This document shows positions 45,522 to 54,366 of a DNA stretch of 64,000 bases, piece by piece. Source of the stretch: Erysipelothrix aquatica. GTDB lineage: Bacteria > Bacillota_I > Bacilli_A > Erysipelotrichales > Erysipelotrichaceae. Within the stretch, counting starts at the first letter, position 1; the number at the start of each line of letters is the position of its first letter. The stretch lies in assembly GCF_009828775.2 (NCBI RefSeq), contig NZ_WTSY02000007.1, forward strand, positions 1 to 64,000, in the 5' to 3' direction. Under the pieces are notes generated by a model. The model saw only the letters and a list, made by a program, of their open reading frames with translations, was not told the origin of the DNA and searched no databases. Made by a program: the position numbers and the translations under genes.

Positions 45522-46373
45522 ATGAAAAAAATTACAGCATTATTAGTCGCTCTTCTTGTTCTTGCAGGATGTTCTGATGCGCGCGTCAAGCCTGCATCAA
45601 ATGAAACAATTTTTACAGTTGGTAACCAAACGGTCACAGAAACACAGTTGTTTGAAGTGATGAAACGTCAAGACAACGGTGCTACTGTTATTCAAAACGC
45701 AGAGCAATCTGTAACCAAAGACATTAACGACCCTTCAATTGAAGAAGCAGCTCAAGCACAACTCGCTGAAGCAAAATCAATCCTTGGCGATCAGTTCCCA
45801 CTCTTGTTAGAACAATTAAACATGGGTTCAGAACAAGATTACCTTGATAAAGTCGTTTATCCAACACTGAAAATGGAATTCTTAGTCAAACAGACTATCG
45901 AAGCAGATTTTGATACACTTGTAAAAGAGTATCAACCACGTAAAGCAAACATTGTTCAAATACAAACAGTTGACCAAGCAAATGAAGCGTTAACACGTAT
46001 TCAAGCAGGTGAAAAAATGGAAGATGTTGCTAAAGATGTTACAGTAGCAAATTCCCAATATACTGGAAAATCAGCTATCTACAATCTTAAAGGAACACAG
46101 TTCCCATCACCTGTTTCACAGTTCATGAACCAACAACAAGGTCCTGGCTTGAGTGGTGTATTGAAAGATGAAACAAACGGTACTGCTTATATTGTTGAAA
46201 TCGTCGAAACCGATGCAAACAAATTTAAAGATGATCTTTTAAACCAATGGAAGAAAGATCAAGCACTTACAAAAACATACCGTGCTAAAGTCTTTAGCGA
46301 TAATAACTTCAAAGTTTATGATAAAGATATCTTGGATGCAGTTACTAAATCATATCCTGGATACCTCGCTTAA
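45522..46373 (+). CDS. PrsA-like foldase lipoprotein with a degenerate parvulin core
   Basis: A 283-residue lipoprotein (MKKITALLVALLVLAGC, lipidated Cys at 17). The layout matches PrsA/SurA: an N-terminal arm (FTVGNQTVTETQLFEVM), a long helical linker, a central segment aligned with parvulin (ANIVQIQTVDQANEALTRIQAGEKMEDVA) and a C-terminal helix. The central segment lacks the usual SHIL and GG(E/D)LG motifs, so it may be a pure chaperone. It is one base from the preceding parvulin gene; together they look like a two-subunit foldase system outside the membrane. Confidence 0.82.
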   Translation: MKKITALLVALLVLAGCSDARVKPASNETIFTVGNQTVTETQLFEVMKRQDNGATVIQNAEQSVTKDINDPSIEEAAQAQLAEAKSILGDQFPLLLEQLNMGSEQDYLDKVVYPTLKMEFLVKQTIEADFDTLVKEYQPRKANIVQIQTVDQANEALTRIQAGEKMEDVAKDVTVANSQYTGKSAIYNLKGTQFPSPVSQFMNQQQGPGLSGVLKDETNGTAYIVEIVETDANKFKDDLLNQWKKDQALTKTYRAKVFSDNNFKVYDKDILDAVTKSYPGYLA

Positions 46374-46384
46374 TTTTCCATATC

Positions 46385-46409
46385 AACACACCTTAGGGTG
46401 TGTTTTTTT
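46385..46409 (+). terminator. Terminator of the PrsA-like operon
   Basis: AACACACC and GGTGTGTT pair around TTAG with further T after it. The T-run overlaps the -35 of the next promoter. Confidence 0.85.
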
Positions 46410-46436
46410 AACACTAAAATTTGACTGTGCTATACT
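46408..46436 (+). promoter_or_regulatory. Promoter of the HIT gene
   Basis: TTAACA (46408-46413), 17 bp, TATACT (46431-46436) with TGC before the -10. Confidence 0.65.
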
Positions 46437-46454
46437 AATCAAAAGGAGAAATTT

Positions 46455-46853
46455 ATGACACTATTCCAAAAAATTATCGATCGGGAGATTCCTGCATACA
46501 TTATTTATGAAGATGAATTTACGCTTGCGTTCCTCGATATAACCCAAGCAACGCCAGGACACACTCTCGTTATCCCTAAAACAGCCACAGACTCGTTTAT
46601 GAGCGCTGATATCGAAACCCTGGCACATGTTCAAGCAACAGCACAACACGTCGCTAAGAAGCTTCAAGTGGCTCTTAACGTCAATGATTTTAATATCATC
46701 AGCAATGCCGGTCCTCTTTCAGGACAAACTGTCTTTCATTATCATGTGCACATTATTCCACGTTACAGTGACAAAGACCTTATCATTGAACACGGATCGC
46801 ATGCAGATGCCATTGAATCTATCTACCAAAAAATTAACACAAACACTAAATAG
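46455..46853 (+). CDS. HIT-family nucleotide hydrolase/transferase
   Basis: A 132-residue protein with the histidine triad FHYHVHIIPR (His95, His97, His99) and the N-terminal block IIDREIPAYIIYED-like typical of the HINT branch. These enzymes split purine phosphoramidates or dinucleotides; the physiological substrate is often unknown. AAAGGAG precedes the ATG. HIT genes often lie beside prsA in Firmicutes, as here. Confidence 0.93.
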   Translation: MTLFQKIIDREIPAYIIYEDEFTLAFLDITQATPGHTLVIPKTATDSFMSADIETLAHVQATAQHVAKKLQVALNVNDFNIISNAGPLSGQTVFHYHVHIIPRYSDKDLIIEHGSHADAIESIYQKINTNTK

Positions 46854-46886
46854 CAGCACATTCAGTGATCCTAATTTTTACACAGA

Positions 46887-46920
46887 AAAAACCACCCATT
46901 AAGGAATACGGGTGGTTTTT
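46887..46920. terminator. Bidirectional terminator between HIT and the GH31 gene
   Basis: An 11-bp perfect stem (AAAAACCACCC with its complement) around a 12-nt loop, with T-runs on both strands. It serves the convergent HIT gene and the giant glycosidase gene. Confidence 0.82.
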
Positions 46921-46951
46921 CTTCGTTGGTATCTTAACGATGAGTCACGTA

Positions 46952-49900
46952 TTAAGCTTTACGTTTTTTTGAGAATAGTAAAGTTACTGCACCTGCAAGA
47001 ACAATCAGTATTCCAAAATATGGTACTTGTGTTGCCATACCTGTTTCCGGAAGTTTTGTAGGATTTTCTGTATTAGTGTTTGTCTCTTTCTCTTCTTCTT
47101 TCTTCACAGCCTCTTTAATGGTTACCGTAACACGCTGTACAGTTCCATCTGATGATGTGAATGAAATTGTTGTTGTTCCTGTTTTTAGAGGAATGAATGT
47201 TGCAGGTGAATTGAATGTTGCTGCAAAGAATTCAGCATCAAAAATCCATCCTTCACCACCCTTCAGATCATCAAATTCTGGGTAAAGTGTAAATGCTTCC
47301 CCAACTCGAATCACATCAGGCAGTCCTTTAAAGCCTTCAATTACGCCACCATTTACTTTAACTAATTGGTTTACGGTACTTTGTAAGTGTGCGACTGCTT
47401 CATCCAATGCTATTTGTGTACTTAATGGATTGTTTGCAATTGCTTCCGCTTGCGCTTTTGCAGCTAACATTGTATTCCAACTGGATTCTGTATACGACTC
47501 AGGTGATAATGCATCAATTGATTCTAGGAGTTTGTTCAATGCATCTTTATTGAGTGTATTTGGTGTTATTTCACCATCTGGATTATGGATCAGGTCCATG
47601 AGTGATGGAATCATTTCTAGGTATGATTTCGCATCGAGGTCTGATAGGTTTTCTTGAGCAAGTGCATCCGTGAATGTTGATGCAGCTGTCGTAATCGTTT
47701 CAAATGTTGTTGCTTTATAGTCTTTTGCATTTAATTTCGCAACGACGTCAATGAAATCTTGAAGCGTTTGTCGTTGTGTTGGATTTGCTTTTACAACAAG
47801 TCCATTATAAGCCGTTTCAAGTGCTGTAAGTGCTTCATTGAGAGTTTGTTGGGTTGTTGCTGTTGATAGGGCATTTTGTGCCGACTCAAGCGCTGTATTA
47901 AGGGCAGATACACTTAGTGGTGTATAACGCGCTGTATCAAGTGCGGCGACTGTGTTGACAAGCGTGTCAAGTGCCTGGCGATCTAATCGAACCATGCTTG
48001 CTTGTGCTGTTTCCATTTTTGCTACAAATTCAGCGACAGTATCCAAGTTTGCAAGAATATCATCTAGCATTTCAACTGCTTTTTCTTGGAGTTTAATGAA
48101 TGCAGATGTAGTACTTGAATCATACTCTGCAAGATCCATCGTAGCTAATGTTTCAAGTTGAACGACACTTCCATTATGTGCTAAATCATTGAATGCTTTT
48201 TGAAGCGTGTTGTAGTGTGTTTGGATGTCATTTGCTGTAACTGATTGAGGATCAGATTCAAATGCCTGAATTAATGTCGTCGCAGCATTAAGTGCTCCAT
48301 TCACTTGTTCATAGAGTGCTTCATGTAACTGTTCAACATATTCCGTATCTGAGAGTTTGGTTGTTACTTGTTGTGCAAGTGTCTTCAGACTGTCGATATT
48401 GATCGCTTTAACAGATATGGAAAGTGCATTGGATGCGACTCCCTTAGTAGAATGTGCCTGAACTGTAACAACACCAGGTTTGTGAGCTGTTATGACGCCA
48501 TCTACGACACTTGCGATTGTCTCATCACTTGATGTCCATGTGAATGCTTCTGTCGCATCAGCTGGTGTTAATGCAGCGTTGATAACTTGGGTGTCATTGA
48601 TGTTCAATTCAGTCTTGTCTGCAGTTAGTACGATGGATTCAATTGCAATCTCTGTATCCATCAATTCACCGAAGAGTTTCATCTCAGCCATGGATGCGAA
48701 TTTATTCATTTGTGCTACCGTTGAACTTGTTCCTAAGGATTCAAGGGCAATGAATTTTACATAACGTGCTGGAATCTTATCAAATTTTGAAACTTGATAG
48801 TTTGAACGACCGATGAGTCCACTTACGTCGTATGGTAATGTATCTTCAACGACCGGTTCAAAGGTTACTCCATCGAGACTTGTTTCAATACGGTAGCGAA
48901 CAATGTCCCCATTACGATTTCGCGTATTAGGCAAGAAATTAAGTTGTTCTAAATTATAGATATGTTTGAGATCAAGTGTTACTGAAATTGGTAATTTTGC
49001 ATCGGTTCCATAACTCGTATGCCAAATTGTTTCTGGATCATTATCGAGAATATTTGTGACATAGTCAGTATCGGCTTGGTTTGTGAAATCGACAATTTCA
49101 GCATTTCGCGTATCAATTGGATGGATACTATCGACTTGATCAGTATTTGATCCTTTTAATTGGAGTTTTGAGAATGCAAGATTTAATTTAATGGTTGCAT
49201 CTTCAATTTGAGAGATTGTTTGTGGATTATCAAGAACAGCTTGAGCTACTGTACGTGCATCCATAACTGCTGTATACGATGCTTCAGTATAGAGACGTTG
49301 ATGTAAGCCATCTGTTTTTGCTAGAACTGCTTCAAGCATTGTTGTATCAAATCGATCACTCACAGTTAAATTATGGTCAACTGTGATGGATGCGTCAGCA
49401 AGTGATGTTGCTGTCAGTACAACATTTCCAGCTTTTTTACCAGTAATATAATACTCATAGCCTTTTTCAGTCACAATTTTGGTAATCGTTGCGACACTTG
49501 GGTCAGAACTGGTTATTTCGTAGAATGGGTTAATCGCATTCTTTGGTCCTACATTCGCTTGGATACGTGTTAGGCTCTCAAGACCGATGTGGTCTGGCGT
49601 TGCAGCATCAAATTCAATGGATGATACAGCTGCTCCGATGTTTGAAATAAAGTCTATTTCATATAGCGATAGCATTCTATTTTCAACCGTTCCTGTTGTT
49701 GTTCCAGTTGCTGATCCTGATGCTGTAAGTGGTGTAATTTCGATGCGATCAATAGCCTGACCTTCTGGAACATTCCATTCAAAGATGGATTTAAAGGTGC
49801 TAATCGTACCTAAGTCAATCACTGTATCGCCACTATAAGCTGTTGCTTTAATTGATGTAACACTTCCATTTGATCCAGAAGGACGGTTATGAACGCGAAC

Positions 49901-52900
49901 TTTTGAAATTGGGTGTGATTCTTTCAACTTAAAGGTCATTGTAGTTGGGAGTTTGACATAGTCTGGTAAATCACCATCTGATGGTTTCCATTTGAACTCA
50001 GCCAATTCCCCGACTTTGCCATCAAATAAGAGTGATGCATAGTTTCCTTGTTGCCATAATTTCGCACCATTGGTACCATCATCTGTTGGCATCAAGTCAT
50101 TGGTGAAGGTCATACCTTCGATTTCGTTAAGCGTTAGCTTCGTTTCAGTACTTGGTAATACAGGCTCTTCAACTTCATTAAGTGCGTTAATCGTACTTAA
50201 GTTATCACCAACAAATTGAGCACTTTGTGGTGTAATTGCTGTTGGACCCGCAAATTTCTGAGTCATCTTGAAGCTACCAATCACACCGGTTCCATTTAGG
50301 GTTTCGGTGGGCCCAACATTAGTAAAGATGAGATAGTTTACACGTGATTTATCAGTGTGCAAACGATCTTTACTAAAGCTCTTCATAAATTGAGTTAAGA
50401 CAGATGTACTGTTCGATTCGAATTTGTATTCTGTATCGTTGTATGGAATTGCAAGGTCTAAGGCATAAACATTTTCCATACCCATTCCATAAACAGTATA
50501 TGTCACAACGTCTCCAGCTTCCGCTTCAGTTACGGATGGCACAATGAGAACTTGCCCTTGGACTTTGTTCTTTTGAGGTGTGACACCGCCGTTAAGTTGT
50601 CGTGCAACAAATGAAATATCGTACGCATCAATTTTATTATCGTAGTTTATATCTGCTGCATCAACGTAACCTTCAAAGTCAGCATCTCCAAATTTAAGAC
50701 CGGCATAGTTTTCAAAGAAAATGAGATCTTCTTCATCTAGCGTGCCACTGTTGTTCCAGTCACCAACAATTTGTGATGGTGATCCTTCGACAGCATATGG
50801 GCGCAATTCATGTGCAGTGAAGAAACCACCGACTGAATCTTTAACACTGATTCGTAAGTAGCGTGCACGTAACGGCTGATCGAACGTAAGTGTCTTCATC
50901 GTTTCGCCTGTGGAATAGCTCCATGCTGGTGTATCAACCCCAACTTTAGCACCTGATTTCCATGTTTCGCCATCAAGACTATAGTCAACTTCAAACTTGC
51001 GTATTGTACCGTTACCAAAGTCTGGTCTTGGGACATATTCAAGTTTTTCAATTTGATAACTCTTTTGCATGTCAATTGTGAAGGTATTGGTGTAAGCATC
51101 CCCTCCGGTTGCGGAGTGGAATTGTGTCGCTTCATCACCATCTACGGCATCTTGTGCAACAGTACCAGCATAACCACCGCCACCAGTCCATGTCGCAGTC
51201 ATATTTTTGGGAACATTTCGGTATGGATCGAGGGCTGTTTTAACTGTAATTGGCGCTGTCCACTTCGAATGCCCGGTTTCATTAACCGCACGAACTCGGT
51301 AACTATACTCAGTGTCATAATTGAGTTCGTTGTGTGTGAATGTAGATGTTTTAATATTTGAGAATACAGTACCATCAATTTCTACATCGTATGTTTTCGC
51401 ATCATTAACATCATCCCAATCTAATGTAATTGTTGATGATGTTTGCGCTGGTGATGTGAGATTTGTTGGAACTGCGAGATCTGGTGATTCAGTATTTGGT
51501 GAGACGTCCTGGTCATTTGCAAAACCATCTACTGTAACTGTGAATTCATGATCTTGAACATTAATTTTGTCTGTTGATTTGATAAATACTTTGGGACGTG
51601 TTGTAAGTTTGTTTGTATCAAAAGTTGTACCTTCGGTAGCATACTCACTAACAATTGAAACCGGAGCTTCATCATAGAAGTAAACATTACCCGTCGCAGC
51701 ATCATAAGCTTCTTTTGACGTTACTTTTGTAAAAGTCACGTCATTTCCAGCTACATTTCCGCGAACACCTTGAGGTGCTTGAGATACGTTCACGATCATT
51801 TCAGTATCACGGTCTGTGACCATATTAGGATAAGTTCCCGTAGCTTTACCAATTGATAAAATTGCTTGATCGCCACTAACGGATGATGAAATGACGGTAT
51901 TCGTCGATGCACCATCTAAGGTAATTCCATCGTCTTCATAAAGACTAAACGTTGTATCACCGTTTGGATAGAACTCAACGATTCGGTGTGATTTGTCCAA
52001 TCCTTTTGGATTTGATTCACTGACCGGACGTGGGTTATTGTTTTCTGCATACATTGGAACAATTGATCCATTTTTGACAAATACTGGTGTTTTCCAGATT
52101 GGTGCATCAAAGTTATTTAAAACTGAGCCACCTCGGTATTGATCACCTGTAAAATAATCAATCCAAATTTGTTCTGAATCTGGAAGATAGATGTCATTAC
52201 GGATGTCATTTCCTTGTGCGTCTGAAGCTGTATCTTGATAAATCGGAGCTACAAGGAAAGAACTTCCCCACATGTATTGATACTGTGTTGCTTTTGTGTA
52301 AGTATGTGCATCTGGATACTCAAGCATCATTGCGCGAACAAGCGGCATTCCTGTTTGGGATGCTTCATGCGATATCGTTGAGATATACGGCATCATTTCT
52401 GCTTTTAATTTAAGATAAGCACGGTTAATCGAAGTTGTGTCTTCACCAAACTCCCATGGATTCTTTTGAGAAGCACCCCATCCATCCATATCCAACATAT
52501 ATGGTGTAAATGCTTTCCACTGGAAGTCACGCGTTTGAATAATTGGATTTTTACCACCAAAGATTCCATCTAAATCACTTCCAATATTTGGCATTCCCGA
52601 TAAACCAGTTCCAATGTATGTAGGAATATGGAAACGAATATACTCCCAATTACCACCAGATTGGTCTCCTGACCAAATACCAGCATAACGTTGGGTTCCA
52701 GCCCAACCATCAAGACTGATAATGTTTGCTTTTGACCCTGAAAGTTCAGTAATCGCATTGTAAGCATGTTGTACGCCATCCAATGCCATCGAATATCCCG
52801 CACCGACCCAAGCAACGTCTGTCTTTACAGCACGTACGCCAGCATCTTGAACTTCACGTTGGATATCACGTTCACCTTTTTTAGGATTTTCTTTATCACC

Positions 52901-54139
52901 AGGCCATAAGTTTGCTTGGGTCCAAAGACCAACTTCAAGACCTTTACTATTTGCGAAATCTGTGAATGCTTTCAGTTCAGCAATATCACCATCAAATGAA
53001 TCTGACTGACCATAACCACATCCATACCCATCATTTGGATAAAATGCCCCTATTGGTAAATCATATTCTTCATGGAGTTCAATCTGACGTTGAGCGGTAA
53101 ATGTTTTATTACCATCTTTCTCCATTAACGACTCTTGAACTTCACCTGGCTGAATTTCACCAGTTTGTGCTTGACGTTCTGTATAGTATTGACCGTCAAT
53201 CTTCTTACCATTTGTACCTGATGCTGGTTTCCAAACATCACGGTTATAACAGTTTAAATGTGCAAGATAGAACGCATAATCCGGTTGTTGTGCCGGTTTT
53301 CCGGTTAAGTTTGTATATGAATTTAGAATTCCCTGTGGGTTGTCATCAACCATAATGTAAGCATCAAATCGTGATTCATTATGCGTTGCAGAGACAACTC
53401 CTGGTAATGTTTTTCCAAAATCATATTCCCCTGGTTTAAAGGTGTTACGGACAATTCCATATCCTTTCGTTGTCCAATAGAAAGGATTCGGACTTGCTAC
53501 ACCACCATCAACCCAGTTATTGCTGTTGATAGCTTTAACAATTTCCCCTTTGTGCGAGAAACGACCGTTTTGTGTTCCTCCACCGTAGAAGTATTCGTCA
53601 CTTTGTTCAACTAAGGACTGAATTGTTTGATTGTTTTTGTACATAATCGGTGCAGCTTCCTGCATGACAATCGAACCGTTTGTGCGGCGTACAGTCATTT
53701 TTGAACTTGATTTTTCAACTTCTATCGTTATTTTGGATGTTTTAATTTTAAGAACATCGCCATCCTCAACAGTAATTTCTACACCGTTGTTGGCTGCAAC
53801 TGTGTCATCATCGTTGACAACAATATTAGCACGGTGTTCCTTTTTGTTAGGAGTTGGATATTCTTGAAAATCTGAGTCATTGATGTCGACATAGTATCTA
53901 AAGAGATTTTCATCAATAACGGAAATTCTTGTTTTATTACCATCACTGTGTGTCAATGTTACCTTGTTATCTGTGACAGAAACACTTTCAACAGAACCTA
54001 ATACTTCATATCCCGTCTGATCGACTGTTGGAATATCAGTAAGTTCTTCTGTTGTTGCAGAGATTGCGATTGTCATATTTGGACTAATAAGACTCATAGC
54101 AATCAATAAACTTAAGAAAAGACCACTTATTTTCTTCAC
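46952..54139 (-). CDS. Giant LPXTG-anchored GH31 glycosidase with binding modules
   Basis: A 2395-residue surface enzyme. Parts: signal peptide (1-28); GH31 domain (about 60-800) with the likely nucleophile Asp441 in VKTDVAWVGAGY and acid/base Asp492 in IWSGDQSGG; fibronectin III (about 887-968); F5/8 C/CBM32 (972-1120); dockerin-like Ca repeats (1122-1185; DWNNSGTLDEED, DINYDNKIDAYD); cohesin-like domain (1190-1325); a galactose-binding-like module (1330-1508); bacterial Ig (1510-1600); FIVAR (1600-1660); second CBM32 (1670-1820); Ig (1820-1905); about five FIVAR repeats (1908-2270); LPETG at 2362 with membrane helix and KKRKA. The KTDVAWVG form resembles GH31 alpha-N-acetylgalactosaminidases of host-associated Firmicutes, so a mucin or blood-group glycan substrate is possible. 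It starts at GTG with GGAGGG upstream. Confidence 0.92.
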   Translation of the reverse strand: MKKISGLFLSLLIAMSLISPNMTIAISATTEELTDIPTVDQTGYEVLGSVESVSVTDNKVTLTHSDGNKTRISVIDENLFRYYVDINDSDFQEYPTPNKKEHRANIVVNDDDTVAANNGVEITVEDGDVLKIKTSKITIEVEKSSSKMTVRRTNGSIVMQEAAPIMYKNNQTIQSLVEQSDEYFYGGGTQNGRFSHKGEIVKAINSNNWVDGGVASPNPFYWTTKGYGIVRNTFKPGEYDFGKTLPGVVSATHNESRFDAYIMVDDNPQGILNSYTNLTGKPAQQPDYAFYLAHLNCYNRDVWKPASGTNGKKIDGQYYTERQAQTGEIQPGEVQESLMEKDGNKTFTAQRQIELHEEYDLPIGAFYPNDGYGCGYGQSDSFDGDIAELKAFTDFANSKGLEVGLWTQANLWPGDKENPKKGERDIQREVQDAGVRAVKTDVAWVGAGYSMALDGVQHAYNAITELSGSKANIISLDGWAGTQRYAGIWSGDQSGGNWEYIRFHIPTYIGTGLSGMPNIGSDLDGIFGGKNPIIQTRDFQWKAFTPYMLDMDGWGASQKNPWEFGEDTTSINRAYLKLKAEMMPYISTISHEASQTGMPLVRAMMLEYPDAHTYTKATQYQYMWGSSFLVAPIYQDTASDAQGNDIRNDIYLPDSEQIWIDYFTGDQYRGGSVLNNFDAPIWKTPVFVKNGSIVPMYAENNNPRPVSESNPKGLDKSHRIVEFYPNGDTTFSLYEDDGITLDGASTNTVISSSVSGDQAILSIGKATGTYPNMVTDRDTEMIVNVSQAPQGVRGNVAGNDVTFTKVTSKEAYDAATGNVYFYDEAPVSIVSEYATEGTTFDTNKLTTRPKVFIKSTDKINVQDHEFTVTVDGFANDQDVSPNTESPDLAVPTNLTSPAQTSSTITLDWDDVNDAKTYDVEIDGTVFSNIKTSTFTHNELNYDTEYSYRVRAVNETGHSKWTAPITVKTALDPYRNVPKNMTATWTGGGGYAGTVAQDAVDGDEATQFHSATGGDAYTNTFTIDMQKSYQIEKLEYVPRPDFGNGTIRKFEVDYSLDGETWKSGAKVGVDTPAWSYSTGETMKTLTFDQPLRARYLRISVKDSVGGFFTAHELRPYAVEGSPSQIVGDWNNSGTLDEEDLIFFENYAGLKFGDADFEGYVDAADINYDNKIDAYDISFVARQLNGGVTPQKNKVQGQVLIVPSVTEAEAGDVVTYTVYGMGMENVYALDLAIPYNDTEYKFESNSTSVLTQFMKSFSKDRLHTDKSRVNYLIFTNVGPTETLNGTGVIGSFKMTQKFAGPTAITPQSAQFVGDNLSTINALNEVEEPVLPSTETKLTLNEIEGMTFTNDLMPTDDGTNGAKLWQQGNYASLLFDGKVGELAEFKWKPSDGDLPDYVKLPTTMTFKLKESHPISKVRVHNRPSGSNGSVTSIKATAYSGDTVIDLGTISTFKSIFEWNVPEGQAIDRIEITPLTASGSATGTTTGTVENRMLSLYEIDFISNIGAAVSSIEFDAATPDHIGLESLTRIQANVGPKNAINPFYEITSSDPSVATITKIVTEKGYEYYITGKKAGNVVLTATSLADASITVDHNLTVSDRFDTTMLEAVLAKTDGLHQRLYTEASYTAVMDARTVAQAVLDNPQTISQIEDATIKLNLAFSKLQLKGSNTDQVDSIHPIDTRNAEIVDFTNQADTDYVTNILDNDPETIWHTSYGTDAKLPISVTLDLKHIYNLEQLNFLPNTRNRNGDIVRYRIETSLDGVTFEPVVEDTLPYDVSGLIGRSNYQVSKFDKIPARYVKFIALESLGTSSTVAQMNKFASMAEMKLFGELMDTEIAIESIVLTADKTELNINDTQVINAALTPADATEAFTWTSSDETIASVVDGVITAHKPGVVTVQAHSTKGVASNALSISVKAINIDSLKTLAQQVTTKLSDTEYVEQLHEALYEQVNGALNAATTLIQAFESDPQSVTANDIQTHYNTLQKAFNDLAHNGSVVQLETLATMDLAEYDSSTTSAFIKLQEKAVEMLDDILANLDTVAEFVAKMETAQASMVRLDRQALDTLVNTVAALDTARYTPLSVSALNTALESAQNALSTATTQQTLNEALTALETAYNGLVVKANPTQRQTLQDFIDVVAKLNAKDYKATTFETITTAASTFTDALAQENLSDLDAKSYLEMIPSLMDLIHNPDGEITPNTLNKDALNKLLESIDALSPESYTESSWNTMLAAKAQAEAIANNPLSTQIALDEAVAHLQSTVNQLVKVNGGVIEGFKGLPDVIRVGEAFTLYPEFDDLKGGEGWIFDAEFFAATFNSPATFIPLKTGTTTISFTSSDGTVQRVTVTIKEAVKKEEEKETNTNTENPTKLPETGMATQVPYFGILIVLAGAVTLLFSKKRKA

Positions 54140-54157
54140 TACTTTCCCTCCTCAGCG

Positions 54158-54171
54158 TGTTACCGCTTACA
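54158..54171 (-). promoter_or_regulatory. cre (CcpA) site upstream of the GH31 gene
   Basis: TGTAAGCGGTAACA on the minus strand matches TGWAANCGNTNWCA at every position. It lies 19 bp before the GTG start and downstream of a possible extended -10 (TGC TATTTT, 54186-54191), so CcpA would block transcription when a preferred sugar is present. Confidence 0.82.
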
Positions 54172-54330
54172 TCATCAGTCTAAGGAAAATAGCACTGCGA
54201 ATATTTGCACTTTTGAGTAGGGTATTTATATTTATAAGCGATTTGTTAATTAGGATAAGGAAACTGTTGATATGTATAAATCGATCCATGACAATAATCA
54301 TTTCGCTCTTTTCAAATCACAAAGTTTTAT

Positions 54331-54360
54331 AAAAAAAAGATGCATCCAAGATGCATCTTT
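54331..54360 (-). terminator. Terminator of pnp
   Basis: On the minus strand GATGCAT and ATGCATC (extended by A-T pairs) pair around a 5-nt loop, followed by eight T, 7 bp after the pnp stop. Confidence 0.87.
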
Positions 54361-54366
54361 CTATTT

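Noticed and set aside
47400-48450. Direct-repeat or CRISPR-like pattern within the GH31 gene
   Set aside because: The periodicity comes from FIVAR protein repeats of 60 or more residues, with divergent DNA and an unbroken reading frame. There are no short identical repeats or spacers.
50400-50780. Cellulosome interpretation of the dockerin-like and cohesin-like modules
   Set aside because: The protein is wall-anchored and no scaffoldin or other dockerin protein is in the window; similar modules are known in non-cellulosomal Clostridium perfringens enzymes.
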